A stretch of DNA of 64,000 nucleotides from Ianthella basta (Eukaryota; Porifera; Demospongiae; Verongiida; Ianthellidae), in contig OZ025875.1 of assembly GCA_964019415.1 (NCBI GenBank), forward strand, positions 1,805,001 to 1,869,000, in the 5' to 3' direction. Below are positions 1-14,400 of the stretch, piece by piece. Each line of letters begins with the position of its first letter. The stretch's first letter is position 1. Under the pieces are notes generated by a model. The model searched no databases, was not told the DNA's origin, and saw only the letters and a program-made list of their open reading frames with translations. The translations under genes were made by a program, and so were the position numbers.

Positions 1-1531
1 TCGTTGGTCACGTACTAGGCTAGCCCTGATCTGTAGTGCAGTGCACAGCTGTGCCACAGTGACTAGGAATGTTGTGTACACTAGCTTGGGTTTCACTGGT
101 TGCATTCTACACCTACAACAATTTTAACAACTCCTTCAGTTTGCAAGGTAGAGCCCTATATACACTCCCTACCATAGTGCACATGTTAACATGCAGCAGG
201 GATAGACTTGGTAGCATGCATGCCATAGCAAGTATGTCCAGCTAGTGATTATACCATCCCTATTGCATGAACTATACTTTAATATTGTTGGATACATATA
301 GTTGGTCGAACACAGATTAATGGATGTTAATGGAAACCAAATGCTAGGATGCCCCTACATGCAGAACATACAGCAGGTGTCAAGCTGCTGAGGTCTACAC
401 ACAGCTTCAGCACTTCTTGCTGGTCACGTACCAGACATGTCCCCAGTGTAGTGCAGCTCACAACAGTACCACTGGCCTAAGAGATAAGTATGTATAGGAA
501 TGATGTATATACTTGAGTTTGCACTTGGGTTACATTATTAGTATTCTAACAATTTGTCTTTAGTTTTCAGGTAGAGTCCTGGGGATGTTGCCACCATACA
601 ACTGCACATATCAACCTGCAGCTGGAGTGGGCTCTGCAACAAGCATTCCCCTAGCAAGTAATACTAGTGTTAACACTCTCCACATGATATGAACTATTTA
701 GCAGATACATCATTGAACCAACAAGAATGGATGGCTATAAATGAGTATTCTTCCATACTGGGCTATGTGATCACAATCACATTCACAGATCTGTTAGGAA
801 CACAGTGCATTCCTTTATGGACCAGTCGAGAGCCACACTTCTTAGTCTATTATACAAGACTAAGTACATGAGTTTTGGAACAAATATAGCAGGGATCTTA
901 GTTTTAATAACATAAATGTGGGCGGCTAGCTACAGTCAGAATACACGAATGAATATATTTAATGTGTGAGATATTATTAATGGAACAACCAGTGTGAGTG
1001 TAACTAAAATGAATGGTAGCAGTGCAATTGAATGAATCCTTTACAGATGGATCTATGCACAGACTTTAATCATTGGTATCATGTCAAGGGCAATTGCAAC
1101 AAAGACAAATGAGTTATCTGTCACTCATCCATCTTTGGTTGGATGCTTGAAGGGTGAGTTGATCACTGATTGCCATCAGTCAATATGACTTGGTCCTCCA
1201 GCACACTGAAACGCCAGCACTGATGTACAGTAGCAGGATATAGGTGTAATATCTAGTGATTAACATCTACTGACCTAGCCTATGCAGTGGCTTACTGCAA
1301 GCAACCACCCCCTCTCAACATTTCATATGTGCACAGCTCTCACACAGTCACACACTTGCTATACATTGATGTTTAGATATATAATAGAGTAGGTTGTGTA
1401 TGTTTAAAGACAGCAGCAACAGCTTACCAAATGTAGGTTATCCCACCCACCTTAGAGTTTATGCTAGATCACTGGAAGAGATGGACCTAAAGCAATACAA
1501 ATGATTATGAACACACACACACATATACTTA

Positions 1532-1747
<216 letters not shown>

Positions 1748-3446
1748 CATATACACGTACACACACATGCACACTACACCTGCACACAAAGATTTGTACA
1801 CACTATCAAAATTAACAGATGTAGACATGAGAATAAAGGGATGTTTATTGGAATGTTGTGCACTATATAGATTGATGGGTTACACTGTAAGCATAGTAAA
1901 AGCAATTCTAGTAACTCGTTGGTCACGTACTAGGCTAGCCCTGATCTGTAGTGCAGTGCACAGCTGTGCCACAGTGACTAGGAATGTTGTGTACACTAGC
2001 TTGGGTTTCACTGGTTGCATTCTACACCTACAACAATTTTAACAACTCCTTCAGTTTGCAAGGTAGAGCCCTATATACACTCCCTACCATAGTGCACATG
2101 TTAACATGCAGCTGGGATAGACTTGGTAGAATGCATGCCATAGCAAGTATGTCCAGCTAGTGATTATACCATCCCTATCGCATGAACTATACTTTAATGT
2201 TGTTGGATACATATAGTTGGTCGAACACAGATTAATGGATGTTAATGGAAACCAAATGCTAGGATGCCCCTACATGCAGAACATACAGCAGGTGTCAAGC
2301 TGCTGAGGTCTACACACAGCTTCAGCACTTCTTGCTGGTCACGTACCAGACATGTCCTCAGTGTAGTGCAGCTCACAACAGTACCACTGGCCTAAGAGAT
2401 AAGTATGTATAGGAATGATGTATATACTCGAGTTTGCACTTGGGTTACATCATTAGTATTCTAACAATTTGTCTTTAGTTTTAAGGTAGAGTCCCGGGCA
2501 TGATGCCACCATACAACTGCACATATCAACCTGCAGCTGGAGTGGGCTCTGCAACAAGCATTCCCCTAGCAAGTAATACTAGTGTTAACACTCTCCACAT
2601 GATATGAACTATTTAGCAGATACAGCATTGAACCAACAAGAATGGATGGCTATAAATGAGTATTCTTCCATACTGGGCTATGTGATCCCAATCACATTCA
2701 CAGATCTGTTAGGAACACAGTGTATTCCTTTATGGACCAGTCGAGAGCCACACTTCTTAGTCTATTATACAAGACTAAGTACATGAGTTTTGGAACAGAT
2801 ATAGCAGGGATCTTAGTTTTAATAACATAAATGTGGGCGGCTAGCTACAGTCAGAATACACGAATGAATATATTTAATGTGTGAGATATTATTAATGGAA
2901 CAACCAGTGTGAGTGTAACTAAAATGAATGGTAGCAGTGCAATTGAATGAATCCTTTACAGATGGATCTATGCACAGACTTTAATCATTGGTATCATGTC
3001 AAGGGCAATTGCAACAAAGACAAATGAGTTATCTGTCACTCATCCATCTTTGGTTGGATGCTTGAAGGGTGAGTTGATCACTGATTGCCATCAGTCAATA
3101 TGACTTGGTCCTCCAGCACACTGAAACGCCAGCACTGATGTACAGTAGCAGGATATAGGTGTAATATCTAGTGATTAACATCTACTGACCTAGCCTATGC
3201 AGTGGCTTACTGCAAGCAACCACCCCCTCTCAACATTTCATATGTACACAGCTCTCACACAGTCACACACTTGCTATACATTGATGTTTAGATATATAAT
3301 AGAGTAGGTTGTGTATGTTTAAAGACAGCAGCAACAGCTTACCAAATGTAGGTTATCCCACCCACCTTAGAGTTTATGCTAGATCACTGGAAGAGATGGA
3401 CCTAAAGCAATACAAATGATTATGAACACACACACACATATACTTA

Positions 3447-3452
<6 letters not shown>

Positions 3453-3535
<83 letters not shown>

Positions 3536-3559
3536 TCACACACACAGTCACACACACAT

Positions 3560-3648
<89 letters not shown>
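3453..3648. repeat. (CA)n microsatellite, second repeat copy
   Basis: Same split CA tract as at 1540-1745, shorter by a dozen bases. Confidence 0.98.
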
Positions 3649-3650
<2 letters not shown>

Positions 3651-4891
3651 CATATACACGTACACACACATGCACACTACACCTGCACACAAAGATTTGT
3701 ACACACTATCAAAATTAACAGATGTAGACATGAGAATAAAGGGATGTTTATTGGAATGTTGTGCACTATATAGATTGATGGGTTACACTGTAAGCATAGT
3801 AAAAGCAATTCTAGTAACTCGTTGGTCACGCACTAGGCTAGCCCTGATCTGTAGTGCAGTGCACAGCTGTGCCACAGTGACTAGGAATGTTGTGTACACT
3901 AGCTTGGGTTTCACTGGTTGCATTCTACACCTACAACAATTTTAACAACTCCTTCAGTTTGCAAGGTAGAGCCCTATATACACTCCCTACCATAGTGCAC
4001 ATGTTAACATGCAGCAGGGATAGACTTGGTAGAATGCATGCCATAGCAAGTATGTCCAGCTAGTGATTATACCATCCCTATTGCATGAACTATACTTTAA
4101 TATTGTTGGATACATATAGTTGGTCGAACACAGATTAATGGATGTTAATGGAAACCAAATGCTAGGATGCCCCTACATGTAGAACATACAGCAGGTGTCA
4201 AGCTGCTGAGGTCTACACACAGCTTCAGCACTTCTTGCTGGTCACGTACCAGACATGTCCTCAGTGTAGTGCAGCTCACAACAGTACCACTGGCCTAAGA
4301 GATAAGTATGTATAGGAATGATGTATATACTCGAGTTTGCACTTGGGTTACATCATTAGTATTCTAACAATTTGTCTTTAGTTTTCAGGTAGAGTCCTGG
4401 GGATGTTGCCACCATACAGCTGCTCATATCAACCTGCAACTGGAGTGGGCTCTGCAACAAGCATTCCCCTAGCAAGTAATACTAGTGTTAACACTCTTCA
4501 CATGATATGAACTATTTAGCAGATACATCATTGAACCAACAAGAATGGATGGCTATAAATGAGTATTCTTCCATACTGGGCTATGTGATTCCAATCACAT
4601 TCACAGATCTGTTAGGAACACAGTGTATTCCTTTATGGACTAGTCGAGAGCCACACTTCTTAGTCTATTATACAAGACTAAGTACATGAGTTTTGGAACA
4701 AATATAGCAGGGATCTCAGTTTTAATAACATAAATGTGGGCGGCTAGCTACAGTCAGAATACACGAATGAATACAACCAGTGATCTATTACACTAGATTC
4801 GCCCCAATTGAATGTATGGCAGGCATGTCACAGCCACAATACTATCAAAAGATGCCACCAAAATTAAACTACTGGAGTTGAGTTAACATTT

Positions 4892-5088
4892 GTGGAATGA
4901 ATCTTAAGCGAAATCACAGCTAGGGGCTATATACGTCTGAAGACCGATGAATAATGTTTTCATTCAATCAAGGCGCAATCGTGGTCGTTACGTATACCGT
5001 GTCTTGATTGGATACGCTGCCTATCGGTCTTCGGACGTAGTCCCTTCCATCGGGACTAGCTGTGATTTCACTGAAGATTAATTCCACA
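4892..5088. mobile_element. Small foldback (MITE-like) element upstream of gene A
   Basis: About 60-bp imperfect inverted arms: the left begins GTGGAATGAATCTT and the right ends AAGATTAATTCCAC, both containing AAATCACAGCTAG. There is no coding capacity. A related copy lies upstream of gene C. Confidence 0.75.
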
Positions 5089-5297
5089 ACTGACTCTGCA
5101 CACAGTAATTATCCTGTAATCTAGCAACAATCAATCATGGGTTTAATATGTTATCAGAGGCTACCCCTGGGCCTTGCTCATAATCATGCAGTTTGCTAAG
5201 CTATAGTCTATAGCTATAGCTACAGTCAATGACGGAATCGATATCAAAATCATGGGGCCGGCAAATGTGTACTGACACTGGCACTTAACAATCACTG

Positions 5298-5391
5298 CTT
5301 CCGGAAGTGTAGCTCATGTATGCCCGGCTGAAGCACTTCCGTTGGTTTAGAAACGAGGCTATATAACGTCTAGACATCGCTTGTGTGGTCA
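5298..5391 (+). promoter_or_regulatory. Gene A core promoter: two ETS-type sites, TATA, initiator
   Basis: CTTCCGGAAG (5298-5307) and CACTTCCG (5334-5341) carry the GGAA core of ETS factors. TATATAA at 5360-5366 lies 31 bases before the A of TCAGT (5389-5393), standard TATA-to-initiator spacing. The same order occurs upstream of genes B and C. The transcription start is inferred. Confidence 0.65.
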
Positions 5392-5406
5392 GTAGGGTCT
5401 TAACTG

Positions 5407-5472
5407 ATGCGGCGGCAGCGTCTGCTGCAGTTATACAGCTCCTCTCTACTACCACGGGCAACCGCTGTGTAA
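5407..5472 (+). promoter_or_regulatory. Upstream ORF in the gene A leader
   Basis: A 21-codon upstream ORF (MRRQRLLQLYSS, then SLLPRATAV and TAA) between the inferred start site and the main ATG, in a different frame. Gene C has it too at 60403-60468. Gene B lacks the ATG. Upstream ORFs commonly lower translation of the main frame. Confidence 0.5.
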
Positions 5473-5498
5473 ACGGAAACTCTCCTCCTTCCTACAAG

Positions 5499-8400
5499 AT
5501 GAACCTCCTGTTCCTCATCACCTTTGCAGGTGCGCGCCAATCAGAGCACTGCATGGTGGCTGCTTCGATCGCAGCGTGTAGCTATTTGACATTTCTACTT
5601 TCTTCTTGCTAACGTTGCAGTATTTTGTATTTATTACACAGGTCTCTTCAGCTGCTTTGAGGTCGGAGTGGGCAATGCCACCAGATCCAGCACGCTCCCA
5701 ATCATTCATTCTATCGGTAATATTATGCACTGACGGAAAGGGGCGACCGAGTGGGGGCAGCCCGAGACGCCGCTCGTGCATGGCAAGGCTGCATGTGCCT
5801 AGCTCGATGATATCTCCAGGATATAGCTAGTAGGTAAAGCGGCACTTGCCATGTGATCGATTTCCAAACGCATTAGTCGCGGTGGTTTCGGCCTGCCCCT
5901 CACTCAGCCAGCCTACAATATTTTCTCAAGTGAAGATGTCTCTCATTACAGGTGAAGACTGTATTTCTTTCCTTGCCAACATTTTACTCTACAGCCACTG
6001 AAACCATAACTCCATCTTCTGTTGAAGACATTGCTCCAACCTATGACTCTGGTGACGTTCTTAACTCAATAGAAGACATTGCTCCCTCATCCAGTGATTA
6101 CTACAATTCCCTCTCAGGTGCGGAGGTAGTGCTTATAGTCCAAGTAGAGTAGCTAGCATACAGAGCAGGAAATTGATCCACTTGACATTAAATTCAAATA
6201 ATTTATCTGTGCACTGTCTGCACTATAGGGCATGCAATGACATGTACATGTGCTGTCTGAAGTTACAGCACAATTTATGTCACACCAAACAATTTCTGCA
6301 TGCCCTTCTTGCAAGTTATACTGCTTGCTGTATTGTGTACTTGGACATGCAATATATTTTAATGTATAGCGTACAAATGCAAAGTACACTAACATAATTA
6401 TAACACCTTGGTCCACCACCATCGCCACACAGTGCAAGTATGATAGCATTATAGCTGCCTATCACATTCTAAGCATGAGCAAATGTATCAACTTACTTGA
6501 AAAGCATCACCAGCTACAGCATAGATTGCAGAGGCTGAGGTCCACATTAAGTACAATGTACTTAGCTATTGTACTAGACTGCGTTTGTGCAATGAGCTAT
6601 CTAATAATGGGCATGTCATCCAGAAACAAACTGATTGCTGCCCCAATCCTTCCTCTCTGTTTACACATGCATGTATAACATATATACTATTGATTTCAAT
6701 AATTTAATGATGTTGATGGTTCTTACACTACAGTTTCTTCCCTAGTCCTCTCCCAACCACCATTTTAATGGCCTCATACCAATTAAAATTGGCAGCCAGA
6801 AATGGGTTGGGGATGAGACTATTAATTTTACACTACATGAATTAAGAATTTGACTTCTCCTTGCCCTTAATTGACCTGTTTCCTAAATTTATGTGCATTC
6901 ATGCTTGTGAATGTGGACATGACCACTTGACATAATAAATGTGCACATGCATGTATGTATGTATGTGTATGGTTACTTCTGTCAATACTTCTGGTTATTG
7001 CATATTCCTTTTCTGATACATCCATGCAATAGAGAGAAGCCATGTGGCTACTACCAGCAGCAGCCATAGCTCAGAAGCTCTTAACACGGACACTACTTCA
7101 GGTTCAGCAGCAAGTTCAATGATCACTGTATTATCAATGGCTACACAGCAGGTGGATGTCTCAATTACACCTACTACCTCACCACACAGTAAGTGGGATG
7201 TACACATATATATATCATGCACCTATACATACAAGCAACTAATCTGTCACTGCCTGTAGTAACAATACAGTAAGTTTATATCAGACGTATAACAGTGGAA
7301 ACAAAATGTGGTTGCTTTAATTCATACCGAGCAGTCATGGTAAAGGACAATCAGGTGGTTTGTCCTATTGAATGTCATACTATTAGAAGCCTCAAAGACA
7401 CTGCAGTGTAACTATTTCTGGACTGCACCATTTATGTCATAAGCACAAGAATATGAGCACCCATGTGCATTCCTTATAATGAATACGTGTAACAAATATA
7501 CTGCTCCTTATAATAGAGTTCAGTTGTATAGAGTATTTATCATGAGTTCAAAGTAGCATTGTAATTAACATGTAAATAATTATTTCCTCTCCACAGCTTC
7601 TGATGGCTCAATCAGACTGATGGGAGGGAGTGGGCCACATGAGGGCCGTGTTGAAATATTTCTTAATGGATCATGGGGCACAGTGTGCAGTGATGGATGG
7701 GACACTCATGATGCCACGGTAGTGTGCCGACAGCTGGGCTATCAGCAAGTTCTAGCGCTGTTTGTTGCTACTCCTTTTGGAGTGGGTAGTGGTCCTATTT
7801 GGCTGGATGAGGTAGACTGTAATGGCACAGAAGCTTACCTGACTGAGTGTGGCAGTAATCCTGTTGGAAATTCAGACTGTTCTCATTATGAAGATGTTGG
7901 AGTGCTCTGCTTAGCTGATGGTAGGTCTACATTAGACAGTATACATGGACTTTACTTTAGTTCTCCTTATGTCTCAGACCCAAGGGGTAAAGCATGCAGT
8001 CATGGAAATATGTAACTAGCTTTGTTATTAGCACCTTAATGAACTACAGTATTATGTAGGAATGAAACCTACGTATCTTATCCTGTTAAATTTCATAGTA
8101 CAATACGCACTCCATGCATGCATCTTGAGTGGGATAGCCAGATAAGCCTAAGTACAGTGAGCCCTACACCACTGCTGTGACTGCCTGTCTCTGTCTATAA
8201 AACCACTTAAATGGGAAGTTATGTGAGTAAAACATGTAGCATTAATTGAACAGCAATAAGATGTTTCAGAGTTTGCTCACATAATGTGGAATCCTATCCT
8301 GAACCCATCTTGATCTCCGCCCCCCTCCAACCTCTCCAGCTTTATAGCTGATGAAGAACTTTGTGGTTGATATGTCCTGCTATAGTCTTATTTATCTCCT

Positions 8401-11400
8401 ACTAGTCTAGTATTCAATCATTGCTGGATGGTAATGATCCCCAGACAGGTTCAAGTGCAGCAGCATGAGTCTGCATGTACCAAATATTGAAACTATTTGT
8501 TGTAACTTGCATGTGCTATAGTGTCATGAATTGTTTGCATGATGCCATTGAAAATCAGTTAGTACTACACCAGTTCTGTCAATTGCAATTAATTTTGTTT
8601 AGAAGAAAGTTATGCAATTATAATGCTTTGATGCCCAAGTAACCAGGTCATCCTCTTCACCAAACTGGTTTCAATTTGCTGTTTCAGTTGCCACTCTAAG
8701 CCAGATTTTAATTTAGTGTTGAACTCTTATTGTGTATTTGCCCTACAAGAGGAGGCAGTGTAATCATTGTGTGATCAAAGCAGCTGATACCTTGACTACC
8801 TTGAACCAGTGACGTATTTCTACCACGTTATTGAGTTGTAATTGGTCAAATAATGATTGAAATGTACCTGGCTGCCCTATTATATTATATATAACATACT
8901 GCAGTTAGTAGGCCTTATGGCTAGCATAGTGCTCCTTATGTCTCAGACCCAAGGGGCTGTGCTAACTTCTACCTAACACAAACATTACTTGTGGAAATTA
9001 TAATCTATTCATGCATCATTATTACTTCAGCCCATGTGCATAAGCTATAGGTTATACACGTGTTACTCTTTTCTGTCCAATTTCTAGATGTCACAATGTA
9101 TTATGCAACAGAAGAAGGCACTGTCCGACTGGTGGGAGGGGCTACTCCATTAGAAGGGCGTGTTGAGGTCTTTCTCTTTGGCCAATGGGGCACTGTGTGT
9201 GACTATAACTGGGACATTGCAGATGCTACAGTTGTGTGCCATCAGTTGGGATACCTGAGAGCAGTGGAAGCACCTCGGTCTGCTTCCTTTGGAGCTGGCA
9301 GTGGTCCATCATGGTACTACGGTGTGTGGTGTAATGGGACAGAGCTGAGCCTGACTGAATGTGGACACTACAATTACAACTTTGGAAGTGCCTGCCTCCA
9401 TTCTCGAGATGCAGGAGTAGTGTGTTCAAGTGAGTCCAAAAGCACTGATGTGGCTTTCCGGTCTTCTTTGCAATCCATTTGCTGTGTTCGTCCTTCTCAC
9501 ATTGCTAGATACTGTTAGATTTGATTAGTATTGTGCCATGAACTGTTGTGTTTGTGTCATTGAGCACCATGCCACACTAGTTCTGTCTACATATCAATAG
9601 TGCTAGGCTTATGAATACAATACATTTGCTTTTCCCAGATGTCTCCTTGGATGACACAGCAGAAGAAGGCACTGTCCGACTGGTGGGAGGGGCTACTCCA
9701 CTAGAAGGGCGTGTTGAGGTCTTTCTCCTTGGCCAGTGGGGCACTGTGTGTGATTATAACTGGAACATTGCAGATGCTACAGTTGTGTGCCATCAGTTGG
9801 GGTACCTGAGAGCAGTGGAAGCAACTCAATTTGCTTCCTTTGGAGCTGGCAGTGGTCCATCATGGTACCACAGTGTAAGGTGCGATGGGACAGAGCTGAG
9901 CCTGAGTGAGTGCCCCAACAATAATTACAACTTTGGAAGTGCCTGTTCCCATTCTCAAGATGTAGGAGCAGTGTGTTCAAGTGAGTCTTAAAGCACTGGT
10001 GTGGCTTTACTGTCTCCTGTTTCTGTAAGCAGTTGACATAGAACTTCGCGCTGAAAAGCTGTTGAGTTGTCATTGACAGTTGTGTCCTGCTCAAAACTGT
10101 TACCAGTGAATTTATCAAAGCAACAATGAGCCTCTATGGCACCATGTGCCATGACTTGTTTGTGTTTGTGTCACTGACCTCCAATTCTATACTACACCAG
10201 TTCCGCATTTCATATCAATAATGCTGTAATTATTGGGTAGCTGGGTATGTATCATACATTTGCTTTTCCCAGATGTCTCCTTGAATGACACAGCAGAAGA
10301 AGGCACTGTCCGACTGGTGGGAGGGGCTACTCCACTAGAAGGGCGTGTTGAGGTCTTTCTCTTTGGCCATTGGGGCACTGTGTGTGACTATAACTGGGAC
10401 ATTGCAGATGCTACAGTTGTGTGCCATCAGTTGGGATACCTGAGAGCAGTGGAATCAACTCGGTCTGCTTCCTTTGGAGCTGGCAGTGGTCCATCATGGT
10501 ATAGCAATGTAGCATGTAGTGGGACAGAGCTGAGCCTGACCGAGTGTGGACACTACAGCTACAACTTTGGAAGTGCCTGCTCCCATTATCAAGATGCAGG
10601 AGTAGTGTGTTCAAGTGAGTCTTAAAGCACTGATGTGGCTTTACTGTCTCCTGTATGAAACCATTAGCCATGTTTATCACTGACAAACTGTTAGATACAA
10701 CTAGTTTACTTGTACTTGAACTCATTTACACCAGTCAGGGTTCACAACAGTCTTAGACCTTTTGGCAGCTTTCAGCTACGTACCATCATCAGTGAAAAGG
10801 GAAAGTTAACGAAGTAGTTTACTTGTAGCTTACATATACGTACTGCCATGAATTCACTGATGCAATTCTGAGCAGTAGACAATGATTAACAGCTGCACAT
10901 TTGCAGGATATATTGACCCAATCAAAGTCTTTGCCAAGTGTGTGCAGGATTCTTGTAAGCAGTTGACATAGAACTTCATGCTGAAAAGCTGTTGAGTTGT
11001 CATTGACAGTTGTGTCCTGCTCAAAACTGTTACCAGTGGATTTATCAAAGCAACAATGAGCCTCTATGGCATCATGTGCCATGACTTGTTTGTGTTTGTG
11101 TCAGTGACCACCAATTCCATACTACACCAGTTCCGCATTTCATATCAATATTGCAGTAATTATTGGGTAGCTGGGTATTTGTCATACATTTGCTTTTCCC
11201 AGATGTCTCCTTGAATGACACAGCAGAAGAAGGCACTGTCCGACTGGTGGGAGGGGCTACTCCACTAGAAGGGCGTGTTGAGGTCTTTCTCTTTGGCCAT
11301 TGGGGCACTGTGTGTGACTATAACTGGGACATTGCAGATGCTACAGTTGTGTGCCATCAGTTGGGATACCTGAGAGCAGTGGAATCATCTCGGTCTGCTT

Positions 11401-14400
11401 CCTTTGGAGCTGGCAGTGGTCCATCATGGTATAGCAATGTAGCATGTAGTGGGACAGAGCTGAGCCTGACCGAGTGTGGACACTACAGCTACAACTTTGG
11501 AAGTGCCTGCTCCCATTATCAAGATGCAGGAGTAGTGTGTTCAAGTGAGTCTTAAAGCACTGATGTGGCTTTACTGTCTCCTGTATGAAACCATTAGCCA
11601 TGTTTGTCATTGACATACTGTTAGATACAACTAGTTTACTTGTACTTGAATTCATTTGCACCAGTCAGGGTTCACTACAGTCTTAGACCTTTTGGCAGCT
11701 TTCAGCTATCTTCATCAGTGAAAAGGGACAGGTTAACGTAGTAGTTTACTTGTAGCTTACATATACGTACTGCCATGAATTCACTGATGCAATTCTGAGT
11801 GGCATGCAATGGTTAACAACAGTACAATTGCAGGATATATTGACCTGATCAAAGTCTTTGCCGATTGCGTGCAGGATTCCTGTAAGCAGTTGATATAGAC
11901 CTTTGGGCTGAAAGGTCCTGCTGTTGAGTTGTCATTGACAGTTGTGTCCTGCTCAAAACTGTTACCAGTGGATTTATCAAAGCAACAATGAGCCTCTATG
12001 GCATCATGTGCCATGACTTGTTTGTGTTTGTGTCAGTGACCACCAATTCCATACTACACCAGTTCTACATTTCATATCAATATTGCAGTAATTATTGGGT
12101 AGCTGGGTATTTGTCATACATTTGCTTTTCCCCAGATGTCTCCTTGAATGACACAACAGAAGAAGGCGCTGTCCGACTGGTGGGAGGGGCTACTCCACTA
12201 GAAGGGCGTGTTGAGGTCTTTCTCATTGGCCATTGGGGTACTGTGTGTGACTATAATTGGGACCTTGCAGATGCTACAGTTGTGTGCCATCAGTTGGGGT
12301 ATGTGAGAGCAGTGGAAGCATCTCGGTATGCTTCCTTTGGAGCTGGCAGTGGTCCATCATGGTACCACAGTGTAGAGTGTAATGGAACAGATCTGAGCCT
12401 GACTGAGTGCCACATGAATAATTATGGCAGGTTTGGAAGTGCCTGCTCCCATTCTCGAGATGCAGGAGCAGTGTGTTCAAGTGAGTCCAAAAGCACTGAT
12501 GTGGCTTTACTGTCTCCTGTATAAAACCATTAGCTGTTTTTGTCATTGATATACTGCTAGATACAACTGGTTTACTTGTACTTGAATTCATTTGCACCAG
12601 CCAGGGTTCACAACAGTCTTAGACATTTCAGCAGCTTTCAGCCACCTTCATCAGTAAAAAGAAAAGGTTAACAGCTGTGTCCTGATCAAAAATGGTACCA
12701 GTAGATTTTCCAGTGCAACTATGAGCCTCTATGGGATTATGTGCCATGACTTGCTTGTGTTTATGTCACTAAGCACCAATTCCATAGTACTACACCAGTT
12801 CTACATTTCATATCACTAATGCAGTAATTTTATTAGGTTGTTGGGTATATCAATCAATCAATCAATCAACCAATCAATCATTATTAGAGTGCACCGCACC
12901 AGAAGGTGCTAGGACACAGATAGGTCCAGTGTAGCACTATCACAAAGGTACATAGACTAAACTGGACATGTGAAGGAAGTTGTTACATGAATAATAGAGT
13001 CATAGACCAAAACGGGCACACCACATGGATCTGATGCATTTCATAATACTAGTATTGGTACAAGCTGCGGACAGAATGATGGCAGTCCGCTTCTTAATAG
13101 AGGTCCCCTATGGCCAGAGACCACAACTTATCCCGATCCACCTTGTCATAGGCCTTTGAAAAGTCAATAAATGCTACTAACATGCCATCATTTCGTTTGA
13201 CCATCTCTGCTTGGCCTAGCAACGCCAACAACAGTATGTATTTGGTCCCTACACCCTCTGCTCATGTGGAAACCACCCTGCTCATCTGCAATGAGACCTT
13301 TCTCCTCAGCCATACTTGACAGTCTACTTTCTAGGATCTTACATAATACCTTGCTAGCCACAGAGGTGAGAGAAATACCACAAGAAGTATTCACATCACG
13401 TACCCCCCTCCCTTGTTTCTTTGGCACTGGTACAATGACACTTTCTCTCCACAAGGAAGGCACTCTTCCATACTGCCAGCAAACTCCAAACAGAGCTACC
13501 CATACTTGAAACAGCCTCTCTGACCCCATCATGTCCATCACAACACCATCCATGCCTGGGGATGCATCCTTTCTCACTACATTATTAGCCCATGAAATCT
13601 CCTCTCTGGAGATCTGCTCACCAAGGCACTCACTAGATTCAGGCATACTCTTGTCTGTGTCCACCCTATTACAACTGGACTCCAGACTCCCTTCATCCCC
13701 GCCACCACCAAAAACTGTTTCAAAATGACTCTTCCAAACGGCCAATGCATCCTCGCCTGATTTCACACAGCCTCCTCCATCGTAGACACAAACTAGGTTC
13801 CGACCTTGTTTCTTCACTTTGCCAACATTCATTTTCTTTAGTGCCCTCCAGAACGTCTTTGGACACTGCAAATGTTGCTCCAGCTGTTCTCATCTTCTCT
13901 TAAGATGAGAACTCGTTGCACTTTTTACCGCCTTGGAGTACCCTGCTCTGGCTTTCAAATACTTGTTCCTCAAACGCTTAGCTTCTGCAGTAGCCTTTTC
14001 CTCCAGCCAACTCTTCTCCTTTCTGTGCATGTTTTTCCTCAACTCCTTGAGCTCCTTGGTGAACCATACCTGGCCTTGCCCCTTCTACCATCACAATTGA
14101 TTTCCTTCAGCCCACTCTTCAGACCTTCCAGCAATTCACAGTATATGCTATCTAGGTCCTCTTGATCATCCTTCAAGCCTTTCAGGCGAACAACAATATC
14201 GGCAATAAAGTCCTCTTGGTCATGCATGTAGTCCTCCGGAACGACAAGCTTCTTCAATGGGCGCACCTCATGGACCTTTGTATATAGGCAAGGGGAAAGA
14301 ACCGGTCCACCATCCACTAGGATATCCCACATAAGGGCAGAGTGATTGGGTATCCTGTAACCTTCCTCCCCAACACATAGCTCTTCCTCACACTGTGACA

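Noticed and set aside
5621-5641. Alternative acceptor at 5620 adding seven residues to exon 2 (in frame)
   Set aside because: Gene B has only the downstream acceptor at this place, and the added residues are not conserved there. Kept as a minor possibility.
9226-9429. Minus-strand open frames behind each SRCR exon
   Set aside because: They recur behind every SRCR exon because the exon sequence repeats; the plus-strand frame explains the conservation.
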